A DNA stretch of 45,349 nucleotides from an uncultured Collinsella sp. (GCA_900540875.1 UQHT01000023.1:1-45349), one strand, 5' to 3'; counted from the stretch's first letter, positions 27,915 to 34,971 are shown. Made by a program: numbers and translations. Notes: generated from the letters alone by a model not told the origin.

Positions 27915-28758
27915 GTGCGAGAGCAATGTCAATGAGCTGATTGTCTCCGACCTTGTGGGGATTCCCGGAACGGTCTCGTCAAGGCTCGCTGATTTCCGGG
28001 ATTGGCGCGGTGATGCTTCTGCGGATGTTTCCGAATTAGAGATAGCCGCTTCGGACCTTGAGGTTTGCGGGCCGAGTATTACGGCGATCGATTTCGCCAA
28101 TCCGTATGCCCGCTACTCCGAGGTTTCCTTTGAGCTTGGTGGCGATGTGGTCCACGCACGTTTGATCGAGCCTGCCGGTCGCGCCCGAGCATCCGAGCTT
28201 GTGCCGCTATGTCTGATGTTTCACGACATCGACCGACCCGTGCGGGGATGGCATCACATGACGAGGTTTGCGGCCATGGGATATGCCGTGCTTGCGCTGG
28301 ACGATGAGGCGATTGGACCCAGCGATCTGCGACAGGGGATTACCTCGCCTGCTTTTGTCAGGCGCGTCCGTTGGGGTTGCGCGATGGCGAAGGTGGCGCG
28401 CAATCTTGATGGCGTGGACCCCGACCGCATCTTTGCATGGGGCGAGGGCCTTGGCGGCGGAGTCGCGCTGGCGGTTTCTGCTCTGGACGAGCGGGGCCTC
28501 GCCTGCACGGCGGTTGCCAATCCAATTCCCGGTGGCCTCGAGGCGTTGTCGTCTCGGGTGCGTGGATCGGTGCTCATGGGCACATCGCTCATGGATGCCG
28601 TGAGTGATCCCAAGGGCCAGTTTGCCGTATTCAACGGTCTTGAGTGTGACCGGAGGCATATCATCTATGCCAAATACGCTCATGAGCGCATCAACGCGTT
28701 CGAAAACGAAGTCATCGACTTTTTTAACCAAACGTTCTACCCGTGTTCTTTGGCCTAG
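27907..28758 (+). CDS. Diverged esterase paralogue lacking the catalytic serine (putative pseudo-esterase)
   Basis: A 283-residue alpha/beta hydrolase-fold protein that lines up with the preceding esterase over most of its length: LMFHDIDRP aligns with LQFHGYPGA, FAVFNGLECDRRH with FAVYNNLTCEKRH, and AHERINAFENEVIDFF with GHEEIQDFDDLIIPFF. The nucleophile elbow reads GEGLGGG, so the serine position is glycine (Gly181), while the acid (Asp230) and histidine (His259) positions are kept. The reading frame is intact and codon use matches its neighbours, so this is not simple decay. It could be a binding or regulatory partner of the active paralogue, or a lectin-like protein; no function is assigned. 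The ATG overlaps the upstream stop as ATGTCTAA. Confidence 0.75.
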   Translation: MSKCESNVNELIVSDLVGIPGTVSSRLADFRDWRGDASADVSELEIAASDLEVCGPSITAIDFANPYARYSEVSFELGGDVVHARLIEPAGRARASELVPLCLMFHDIDRPVRGWHHMTRFAAMGYAVLALDDEAIGPSDLRQGITSPAFVRRVRWGCAMAKVARNLDGVDPDRIFAWGEGLGGGVALAVSALDERGLACTAVANPIPGGLEALSSRVRGSVLMGTSLMDAVSDPKGQFAVFNGLECDRRHIIYAKYAHERINAFENEVIDFFNQTFYPCSLA

Positions 28759-28826
28759 ACGGCCTGGACACTGCCAACAAGAGTGGGTGGCATAGGGCCG
28801 CCCGCCAGACAACTAAGGAGATTCTT

Positions 28827-29747
28827 GTGGCAACTCAGAAATTCACCGGCGTTATCCCTCCCGTCGTTGTTCCCGATACCGAAGACCACCAGCTCGACGT
28901 TGCCTCCTTTGAGCGCAGCATCAACCGCATGATCGATGCCGGCGTCGATGGCCTGTTCTTCCTGGGCTCTTCGGGCGAGGTCGTTTTCTCCACCGATGAG
29001 CGTCGTCGCCAGATCATCGCCGAGGCCGTGCGCATCGTCGACCACCGCGTGCCCGTCCTGGTCGGCATCATCGATACCGAGACCGAGCGCATGATCGAGC
29101 ACGGTAAGGTCGCTCAGGAGCTGGGCGCCGATGCGCTTGTCGCCACCTGCCCGTTCTATGCCCTGCAGGGCATGACCGAGGTCGAGGAGCACTTCCGCAT
29201 CCTGCACGAGGAGCTCGACCTGCCCATCTTTGCCTATGACATTCCCGTCTGCGTTCACACCAAGCTCCCCTGGAAGCTCCTTGCCAAGCTCGGCGCCGAG
29301 GGCGTCCTTGCTGGCGTCAAGGATTCCTCGGGTGATGACATCTCGTTCCGCTATCTCGTTCAGGAGAACGAGAAGAACGGCCATCCGATGAGCATCCTCA
29401 CCGGTCACGAGGTTGTTGTCGACGGCGCTTACCTCGGTGGCGCCGACGGTTCTGTCCCGGGCCTTGCCAACGTTGAGCCCGAGGGCTACGTGCGCCAGTG
29501 GAAGGCCGCTCAGGCCGGCGACTGGGCTACCGTCAAGGCCGAGCAGGATCGCCTCAATGAGATTTCGCACATCTGGGACGTCACCTCGGGCGTCCAGGGC
29601 TATGCCGGTGGCGTCGGCGCCTTCAAGACCGCTATGAACCTCATGGGCATCTTCGACAGCCCGACCATGCCGCGCCCGGTGAAGGCCATGACCGGCGAGA
29701 ACGTCGAGGCGATTAGGAAGGTCCTTCAGGACAACGGTCTCCTGTAA
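28827..29747 (+). CDS. nanA: N-acetylneuraminate lyase-type aldolase (DapA/NanA superfamily)
   Basis: TIM-barrel class I aldolase (306 residues). Expected reaction: N-acetylneuraminate to N-acetylmannosamine plus pyruvate, in the cytosol. Seen are the Schiff-base lysine in LAGVKDSSGD (Lys165), the catalytic tyrosine in FAYDIP (Tyr137) and the carboxylate-binding GSSGE (47-51, usually GSTGE). Tyr137 and Lys165 carry the same numbers as in E. coli NanA. The VKDSSGD form, with Ser where E. coli NanA has Thr167, also occurs in relatives acting on other 2-keto acids, so substrate choice depends on the neighbouring nanK and nanE. Translation starts at GTG 28827 after TAAGGAG; the frame from 28743 is rejected. 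Confidence 0.78.
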   Translation: MATQKFTGVIPPVVVPDTEDHQLDVASFERSINRMIDAGVDGLFFLGSSGEVVFSTDERRRQIIAEAVRIVDHRVPVLVGIIDTETERMIEHGKVAQELGADALVATCPFYALQGMTEVEEHFRILHEELDLPIFAYDIPVCVHTKLPWKLLAKLGAEGVLAGVKDSSGDDISFRYLVQENEKNGHPMSILTGHEVVVDGAYLGGADGSVPGLANVEPEGYVRQWKAAQAGDWATVKAEQDRLNEISHIWDVTSGVQGYAGGVGAFKTAMNLMGIFDSPTMPRPVKAMTGENVEAIRKVLQDNGLL

Positions 29748-29750
29748 AGC

Positions 29751-29846
29751 TTTCCCAGGCACCCGATCTTGGGGCTCAAGTGGTCGGGCGTGACCCATTA
29801 GGTCAACGTCCGACCACTTTCACCCCAACCTCGGGCACCTGGGAAA
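29751..29846. repeat. 96-nt near-perfect palindrome (long hairpin) between nanA and nanK
   Basis: Pairing arms, outermost first: TTTCCCAGG (29751-29759)/CCTGGGAAA (29838-29846); CCCGA/TCGGG; TTGGGG/CCCCAA; AAGTGGTCGG (29778-29787)/CCGACCACTT (29810-29819); GCG/CGT; TGACC/GGTCA, closing on the loop CATTA (29796-29800). That is about 38 pairs with symmetric 2x2 and 3x3 internal loops. The right flank CCTTTATC has only three Ts, so it is not a standard terminator. It could be a miniature palindromic element, an RNase III-type processing site or a stability hairpin. A second hairpin of the same size follows nanK. Confidence 0.8.
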
Positions 29847-29917
29847 CCTTTATCAACCTGTGGCGATAATTCTGCCCTCATTTCCTGTAGTTGTTTTTAT
29901 CTCCTAAGGAGAGCGAC

Positions 29918-30883
29918 ATGGAGAACAAGTACGTCTGCTCTGTCGATATCGGCGGAACTAAAATTGCGACTGCCATCATGGAGTACCCGGCTGATGGCAG
30001 CGTGCCCCATCCGGTCTTTGAAGCCGAGGTTCCCACCGAGGCCCAAGAAGGCGGCGAGGCAGTTTTCCAGCGCATCGAGGCGTCTATTAAGGCCGCCATC
30101 GAAGCGAATCCCGATGTCGAGGTCCTCGGTGTCGGTATCGGTGCCGCAGGCGTCGTCGATCCCAAGACGGGCGCCATCGCGTATGCCAACGAGATCATGC
30201 CCGGCTGGTCCGGCGTTCAGTTAGGGCCGCGCCTGCGCGAGGACCTCGGTCTTCCCGTTGCCGTTGTGGGCGATGTGCAGGCTCATGCGCTGGGCGAGGC
30301 CCACTGGGGCGTCGGCAAGGGCAAGTTCTCCGTCTTGTGCCTGGGCATCGGTACGGGCATCGGCGGTGCATATGTCGAGAATGGCCGCGTGATGCAGGGC
30401 TTCCATGGTGCCGCCGGCCATATGGGCCACATCGAGTGCTCGGCTGCCGCCGGCATTCCCTGCGCCTGCGGACGTTCCGGTCATCTTGAGTCGGTTGCTT
30501 CGGGCACTTCCATTGGTCGTATGTACGATGAGCGCTTTGGCCGTGTCGACCCCAGCCGTCCTTCGGTCGGTCGCGATGTGAACGACCTGTGCCGTGCGGG
30601 CGACGCAAAGGCGACCGAGGTCATCCACGATGCCGGCTTTGCTCTGGGTGCCAGCTTAGGCTCGCTTGCCAACATTCTGGATCCCGAGGTCATCGTGCTT
30701 TCGGGGGGTGTGATTCACCAGGGTCCCGATTGGCGCTCACAGACGTGGAAGGATTCGGTGCACGAGGGCTACGCCAGCCAGGCGCTCGACCCGCTTCAGG
30801 ACACGCCGATCCTCATTGGTTCTCTGGAGGGCGACGCTCCGCTCATCGGTGCCGCCGAGCATCTTCTTGCGTCGTTGAAGTGA
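29918..30883 (+). CDS. nanK: ROK family N-acetylmannosamine kinase (NanK-like)
   Basis: Sugar kinase of the ROK family (321 residues), predicted to phosphorylate ManNAc to ManNAc-6-P with ATP. The N-terminal phosphate-binding motif is DIGGTK (10-15). The ROK zinc segment reads GHMGHIE (His171), then CACGRSGHLE (Cys182, Cys184), where the usual third cysteine of CxCGxxGCxE is His189. GAAGVVDPKTG and LGIGTGIGGAYVENG are further family stretches. ATG 29918 has TAAGGAG upstream; the longer frame from 29891 is rejected. Specificity for ManNAc rather than glucose or GlcNAc is inferred from its place between nanA and nanE. Confidence 0.82.
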   Translation: MENKYVCSVDIGGTKIATAIMEYPADGSVPHPVFEAEVPTEAQEGGEAVFQRIEASIKAAIEANPDVEVLGVGIGAAGVVDPKTGAIAYANEIMPGWSGVQLGPRLREDLGLPVAVVGDVQAHALGEAHWGVGKGKFSVLCLGIGTGIGGAYVENGRVMQGFHGAAGHMGHIECSAAAGIPCACGRSGHLESVASGTSIGRMYDERFGRVDPSRPSVGRDVNDLCRAGDAKATEVIHDAGFALGASLGSLANILDPEVIVLSGGVIHQGPDWRSQTWKDSVHEGYASQALDPLQDTPILIGSLEGDAPLIGAAEHLLASLK

Positions 30884-30900
30884 ACATAACTACCAAGTGC

Positions 30901-31004
30901 GCCTTCTGAGGTGCCGCAGATTGACGTGAAAGAGGAGCGAAGCGTACTTCGGTACGCGAGCGACGGTTTGAACGTCAAGGTGCGGTGTCTCAGAAGGCTG
31001 TTTT
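30901..31004. repeat. 98-nt hairpin with T-run between nanK and nanE
   Basis: Arms: GCCTTCTGAG (30901-30910)/CTCAGAAGGC (30989-30998); CCGCA (30914-30918)/TGCGG (30981-30985); TTGACGT (30921-30927)/ACGTCAA (30972-30978). A GCGTAC-TTCG-GTACGC tetraloop hairpin (30942-30957) sits at the tip. Symmetric 3x3 and 2x2 internal loops separate the arms. The stem is followed by TGTTTTG, so it may attenuate transcription before nanE. Size and architecture resemble the 29751-29846 palindrome, but the sequences differ. Confidence 0.8.
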
Positions 31005-31023
31005 GAGAAAGGTTGAGTCGCAC

Positions 31024-31710
31024 ATGACCGTTGATCCTTTGATTCAATCCCTGAAGGGTAAGCTCGTCGTGAGCGTTCAGGCATATATGGGCGAGCCGCT
31101 TCGTACGCCCGAGACCATGGCTCAAATGTCTCGTGCTTGCGAGCTGGGCGGCGCCGCCGCCATTCGCTGCCAGGGCCTTGCCGACATTGCCGCCATTAAG
31201 GGTCGCTGTGAGGTTCCTGTTATCGGCCTGTGGAAGGATGGGCACGAGGGCGTCTACATCACGCCGACGCTGCGTCACGCCCGCGCCTGCGTTGCTGCCG
31301 GTGCCGATATCGTGGCAATCGACGCCACCGATCGTCCGCGCCCCGATGGCAAGACGGTCGAGGATACCTTCCGTCCGCTGCACGAGGAGGGTGTGCTCCT
31401 GATGGCGGATTGTGCCACCATCGAGGACATTCGCCGTGCGGTTGATATGGGCTTCGACCTGGTATCTACCACGCTCTCTCACGGTGTCGCCGCCATCGAC
31501 TGCACCATGGCCGATGGTCCCGACCTGCCGCTCCTGCGTCAGGCGACCGAGGAATTCCCCGGCCTTCCCATCATTTGCGAGGGTCGCGTGCACACGCCCG
31601 AGGAGGCTCGCGCCGCGATCGATGCTGGCGCCTGGGCCGTTGTCGTCGGCACCGCCATCACGCACCCCACGAGTATTACAAGTTGGTTCAAGGCTGCGCT
31701 TGAGGCGTAA
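31024..31710 (+). CDS. nanE: N-acetylmannosamine-6-phosphate 2-epimerase (NanE)
   Basis: Converts ManNAc-6-P to GlcNAc-6-P in sialic acid breakdown. The 228-residue TIM-barrel protein shows the family stretches KGKLVVSVQAYMGEPL (11-26), AAAIRCQG, VIGLWKDGHEGVYITPTL with the conserved Lys71, IVAIDATDRPRPDG and ICEGRVHTPEEA. Its length and motifs fit NanE well, and this is the most specific marker that the locus handles sialic acid. ATG 31024 has GAAAGG about 11 bases upstream; an in-frame extension to 30985 would begin inside the preceding hairpin and is rejected. Confidence 0.93.
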   Translation: MTVDPLIQSLKGKLVVSVQAYMGEPLRTPETMAQMSRACELGGAAAIRCQGLADIAAIKGRCEVPVIGLWKDGHEGVYITPTLRHARACVAAGADIVAIDATDRPRPDGKTVEDTFRPLHEEGVLLMADCATIEDIRRAVDMGFDLVSTTLSHGVAAIDCTMADGPDLPLLRQATEEFPGLPIICEGRVHTPEEARAAIDAGAWAVVVGTAITHPTSITSWFKAALEA

Positions 31711-31737
31711 GACAGGCCTCGTATCCGCTCGGGGCGG

Positions 31738-31743
31738 TATACT
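31738..31743 (+). promoter_or_regulatory. Candidate -10 element upstream of rapZ
   Basis: TATACT lies 69 bases ahead of rapZ and upstream of the terminator-like hairpin at 31762. No good -35 is seen. If real, rapZ transcripts would begin before the hairpin, giving an attenuator-like layout. Confidence 0.3.
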
Positions 31744-31761
31744 CAATAAAGGCAATTGACC

Positions 31762-31798
31762 GCGCGGGATCCGGGTTGCTGGGTCCCGCGCTTGTTTT
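31762..31798 (+). terminator. Intrinsic terminator after nanE, just before rapZ
   Basis: GCGCGGGA (31762-31769) pairs with TCCCGCGC (31784-31791), extended by CC/GG and one T-G pair to 11 base pairs, followed by TTGTTTT. It ends 13 bases before the rapZ start codon, almost touching its GGGAGG ribosome binding site. Confidence 0.75.
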
Positions 31799-31811
31799 CG
31801 GGAGGCAGCAC

Positions 31812-32732
31812 ATGCAAAAGGGAGATGCCATGGATGCGGCGGAGCGCTCGGAGCGCATCCCCGATATCGTCATCATCACCGGAATGTCCGGATCGGGCCG
31901 CACGCAGGCCATGCACGTGTTCGAGGACATGGGCTATTTTTGCATCGATAACCTGCCTCCGCGTCTGATCGCCCAGCTTGCCGAGCTCGTCGGCATTAAT
32001 ACGGGCGTGGGCAGGCATCTCGCCGTCACCTGCGATTTGCGTAGCCAGGGCTTGTTCGATGAGCTGCTCGATGCGGTCGCCGCGCTCGAAGAGCGTGAGA
32101 TGAGCTGCGACATCGTGTTCCTGGAGGCTTCTGACGAGGTGCTGATTCGTCGCTACAGCGAAAATCGCCGCCGTCATCCCATTGCCAAGCCGGGGGAGAC
32201 TACGGCCGATGCGATTCAGCGCGAGCGCCTGCAGCTGCAGGGTGTGCGCGATCGAGCCGATATGATTATCGACACGAGCCGCCTACGCACCTCTGCGCTG
32301 CGCAACAAATTGCGCATGGCGTTCTCCGAGTTGTCCGACCAGCAGCTCATGGACGTTCACGTGTTCTCGTTTGGCTTTAAGCACGGTATGCCCGTCGAGG
32401 CGGACATTATGATTGACGTTCGCTTCCTGCCCAATCCGTTCTACGATCCCGAGATGCGCACCATGACCGGTCTCGATAAGAAAGTCTCCGACTTTGTTCT
32501 GGACCATCCCAAGACGCAGGAGTTCTGGAAGGCCTGGACGCAGCTGCTCGATACGGTCATGCCCGGTTATATCGCAGAGGGCAAGCCGCAGCTTTCTATT
32601 GCCATCGGTTGCACGGGCGGTCAGCACCGCAGCGTTGCCATCGCCGAGGCCACGGCGCGTTATTTGGAAGGCGCCCAGTATCACGTGAGCATTTCCCATC
32701 GCGACTTGTCGCGCGCCAACACGAAAGCATAG
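31812..32732 (+). CDS. rapZ: RapZ/YvcJ family nucleotide-binding protein
   Basis: A 306-residue protein of the RapZ family, which binds nucleotides and RNA or signalling partners; in E. coli it controls GlcN-6-P synthase through small RNAs, while its actinobacterial role is little known. The N-terminal P-loop reads GMSGSGRT, with Arg in place of the Walker A lysine, a variant common in actinobacterial members. DNLPP and the C-terminal IAIGCTGGQHRSVAIAE signature confirm the family. ATG 31812 follows GGGAGG; an upstream frame to 31776 runs through the terminator and is rejected. whiA follows after six bases with no yvcK gene between. Confidence 0.93.
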   Translation: MQKGDAMDAAERSERIPDIVIITGMSGSGRTQAMHVFEDMGYFCIDNLPPRLIAQLAELVGINTGVGRHLAVTCDLRSQGLFDELLDAVAALEEREMSCDIVFLEASDEVLIRRYSENRRRHPIAKPGETTADAIQRERLQLQGVRDRADMIIDTSRLRTSALRNKLRMAFSELSDQQLMDVHVFSFGFKHGMPVEADIMIDVRFLPNPFYDPEMRTMTGLDKKVSDFVLDHPKTQEFWKAWTQLLDTVMPGYIAEGKPQLSIAIGCTGGQHRSVAIAEATARYLEGAQYHVSISHRDLSRANTKA

Positions 32733-32738
32733 GCCTGC

Positions 32739-33668
32739 ATGTCGTTTACCGCCGAGGTGCGTGACGAGCTTGCGCGCTGCGAACCCGAATGTGAATACTG
32801 CGATTTGTCGACGCTTGCCGCCCTGACGCGTGTGAGCGGTACGCTTTCGTTGGCCGGTTCCGGGCGGTATCGTTTGACGGTCGCGACCGAGACGGGAGCC
32901 GTCGCGCGCACGATGATCACGCTGACGCATCGCATTCTTAAGCTCAAAACGGAATTCACCGTTCGTAAATCGGTCTTGCATAAGGTCCGTAACTATCTCA
33001 TTACCCTGCCCGATCAACCCGACCTGGACAAGGCTCTGGTGCTGCTGGGCATTCTAGACCGCAGGGGAGGGCTCGTTGCTGGTGTTCCCCGACACATCGT
33101 TGCCCGTCCCTGCTGCAGGCTTGCCTACATCCGCGGCGCGCTCATCGCGGGCGGCTTCGTGGCCGATCCACGCGGCGATTTTCATTTGGAGATCGCGGTG
33201 CAGGGCGAGCAATATGCTAAGGGGCTTTGCGACCTGTTGGGGCAGATTGGGGTCCATGCTCGTGTTAATGCACGGCGGGGGTCATATGCCGTGTACATTA
33301 AGAGCGCCGAGGAAATCGAGCATCTATTAAAGCTGATTGGTGCCAAGCGCAGCGTTGCCGAGATTGAGGAGGCGCGCGCGGTCAAGTTGGTTAAGAACGA
33401 TGTGAACCGTCGCGTGAACGCCGAGCTCGCCAACCAGACCAGAAGCGCCGGTGCTGCCCAACATCAGCTTGCGGTTATCGATGAGCTCGAGCAGCGCGGC
33501 CTTCGCGATGCGCTTCCGGATGCCTTGGCGGTCTTTTGCGACCTGCGCGAGCGCTATCCCGATCTGTCGCTGCGTGATTTAGGGGAGATGGCTGACCCTC
33601 CCTTGTCGAAGTCGGCCCTCTACCATCGAGTTTTGAGGCTTGAAAAGCTCATTGAAGCAAACCGGTAG
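32739..33668 (+). CDS. whiA: DNA-binding protein WhiA
   Basis: WhiA family transcription factor of Gram-positive bacteria (309 residues), linked to sporulation in Streptomyces and to cell division or chromosome segregation elsewhere. It has an N-terminal LAGLIDADG-like fold without nuclease function (RPCCRLAYIRGALIAGGFVADPRGDFHLEI near 124-153) and a C-terminal helix-turn-helix (LSLRDLGEMADPPLSKSALYHRVLRLEKL, about 275-303). Length is typical. It is probably translated from the rapZ transcript, six bases apart, with only a weak ribosome binding site. It precedes gap as in many actinobacteria. Confidence 0.95.
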   Translation: MSFTAEVRDELARCEPECEYCDLSTLAALTRVSGTLSLAGSGRYRLTVATETGAVARTMITLTHRILKLKTEFTVRKSVLHKVRNYLITLPDQPDLDKALVLLGILDRRGGLVAGVPRHIVARPCCRLAYIRGALIAGGFVADPRGDFHLEIAVQGEQYAKGLCDLLGQIGVHARVNARRGSYAVYIKSAEEIEHLLKLIGAKRSVAEIEEARAVKLVKNDVNRRVNAELANQTRSAGAAQHQLAVIDELEQRGLRDALPDALAVFCDLRERYPDLSLRDLGEMADPPLSKSALYHRVLRLEKLIEANR

Positions 33669-33713
33669 TTTAAAGTATCGACTTATATACGGATTTAGCT
33701 GCTATTTTATTCT

Positions 33714-33727
33714 TTAAAACGTTTTAA
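33714..33727. promoter_or_regulatory. Perfect 14-bp palindrome upstream of gap
   Basis: TTAAAACGTTTTAA is a perfect palindrome centred on CG, the symmetry favoured by LacI/CcpA-type regulators. It lies in an AT-rich region (33669-33861) and shares TAAAACGTTT with the nan promoter region. A TATATT at 33784-33789 is the best -10 candidate for gap, without a clear -35. Confidence 0.45.
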
Positions 33728-33861
33728 CGTAAATTTGATTTTCAATTTCGACTATTCTCGTGAAATTCAAGTCAAAAAAAAGGTATATTAGGCGAGTGGT
33801 TAGTTTGTGGGCCTCAACGGCGGGCGCTGTAGCTTGCGGGGGCCTTACGAAAGGAGACACA

Positions 33862-34887
33862 ATGGCAGTAAAGGTTGCTATTAACGGCTTCGGTCGCATC
33901 GGTCGTCTGGCTTTCCGTCAGATGTTCGGTCATGAGGGCTCCGAGATCGTCGCTATCAACGACCTCACCTCTCCCGATATGCTCGCTTACCTGCTGAAGT
34001 ACGACTCCACGCAGGGCAACTACGCTCGCGATCACGAGGTCGTTGCTGGCGAGGATTCCATCACCGTTGACGGCAAGGAGATCAAGATCTACAAGGAGGC
34101 CGACGCCAACAACCTGCCTTGGGGCGACCTCGACGTCGACGTCGTTCTCGAGTGCACCGGCTTCTACACCAGCAAGGCTAAGGCTCAGGCCCACATCAAC
34201 GCTGGCGCCAAGAAGGTCGTCATCTCCGCTCCGGCCGGCAGCGATCTGCCCACCATCGTGTACAACGTCAACCACGAGACGCTGACCGCTGAGGACAACA
34301 TCATCTCCGCTGCTTCCTGCACCACCAACTGCCTCGCCCCGATGGCCAAGGGTCTGAACGACTTCGCTCCCATCGTGTCCGGCATCATGACCACCATTCA
34401 CGCCTGGACCGGCGACCAGATGCCGCTCGACGGCCCGCAGCGCAAGGGCAACAAGCGTCGTAGCCGCGCCTGCGCCGTCAACATCGTCCCCAACACCACC
34501 GGTGCTGCCAAGGCTATCGGCCTGGTTCTCCCCGAGCTCAACGGTAAGCTCATCGGTGCCGCCCAGCGCGTCCCGACGCCGACCGGCTCCATCACCAACC
34601 TCTACGCTGTCGTTGACAAGAAGGTCACCGTCGACGAGGTCAACGCCGCTATGAAGGCCTACGCTTCCACCATCTCCGAGACCTTCGGTTACAACGAGGA
34701 CGACATCGTCTCCACCGACATCATCGGCGAGACCCACGGCTCCATCTTCGACGCCACTCAGACCATGTGCTCTGACCTCGGCAACGGCCAGACCCTCGTT
34801 CAGGTCACCTCTTGGTACGACAACGAGAACTCCTACACCTCTCAGATGGTCCGCACCATCAAGTACTTCGAGAAGTTCGTTGCTTAA
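33862..34887 (+). CDS. gap: Glyceraldehyde-3-phosphate dehydrogenase
   Basis: Glycolytic NAD-dependent oxidation and phosphorylation of glyceraldehyde-3-phosphate. The 341-residue protein has the Rossmann start INGFGRIGR (7-15), the active-site ASCTTNCLAP with Cys153, and His180 in TTIHAWTGDQ. Asp34 in AINDL favours NAD over NADP. Codon use is strongly biased, as expected for a highly expressed gene. ATG 33862 has GAAAGGAG upstream; the frame from 33760 covers the promoter region and is rejected. A strong terminator separates it from pgk, so it may be largely monocistronic. Confidence 0.97.
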   Translation: MAVKVAINGFGRIGRLAFRQMFGHEGSEIVAINDLTSPDMLAYLLKYDSTQGNYARDHEVVAGEDSITVDGKEIKIYKEADANNLPWGDLDVDVVLECTGFYTSKAKAQAHINAGAKKVVISAPAGSDLPTIVYNVNHETLTAEDNIISAASCTTNCLAPMAKGLNDFAPIVSGIMTTIHAWTGDQMPLDGPQRKGNKRRSRACAVNIVPNTTGAAKAIGLVLPELNGKLIGAAQRVPTPTGSITNLYAVVDKKVTVDEVNAAMKAYASTISETFGYNEDDIVSTDIIGETHGSIFDATQTMCSDLGNGQTLVQVTSWYDNENSYTSQMVRTIKYFEKFVA

Positions 34888-34924
34888 TTTAGCTTTTAGC
34901 GAATAGCTCGTTGAGCGTCTAAAG

Positions 34925-34971
34925 AAGGGCGCGGCCTCATAGGGCTTACACCCTAGGGTCGCGCCCTTTTT
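34925..34971 (+). terminator. Intrinsic terminator between gap and pgk
   Basis: AAGGGCGCG (34925-34933) pairs with CGCGCCCTT (34960-34968) and the inner TAGGG with CCCTA around CTTACA, followed by five Ts. It is strong and may lower expression of pgk relative to gap. Confidence 0.9.

Noticed and set aside
27907..28758. Calling the second esterase gene a pseudogene
   Set aside because: The frame is uninterrupted, codon bias matches its neighbours and the acid and histidine positions are kept. Loss of the serine alone does not make it a pseudogene.
20916..31811. Genomic island with integrase, att sites or flanking direct repeats around the nan locus
   Set aside because: No integrase, transposase, tRNA or matching direct repeats were found at either edge, so a mobile-element mechanism is not supported.
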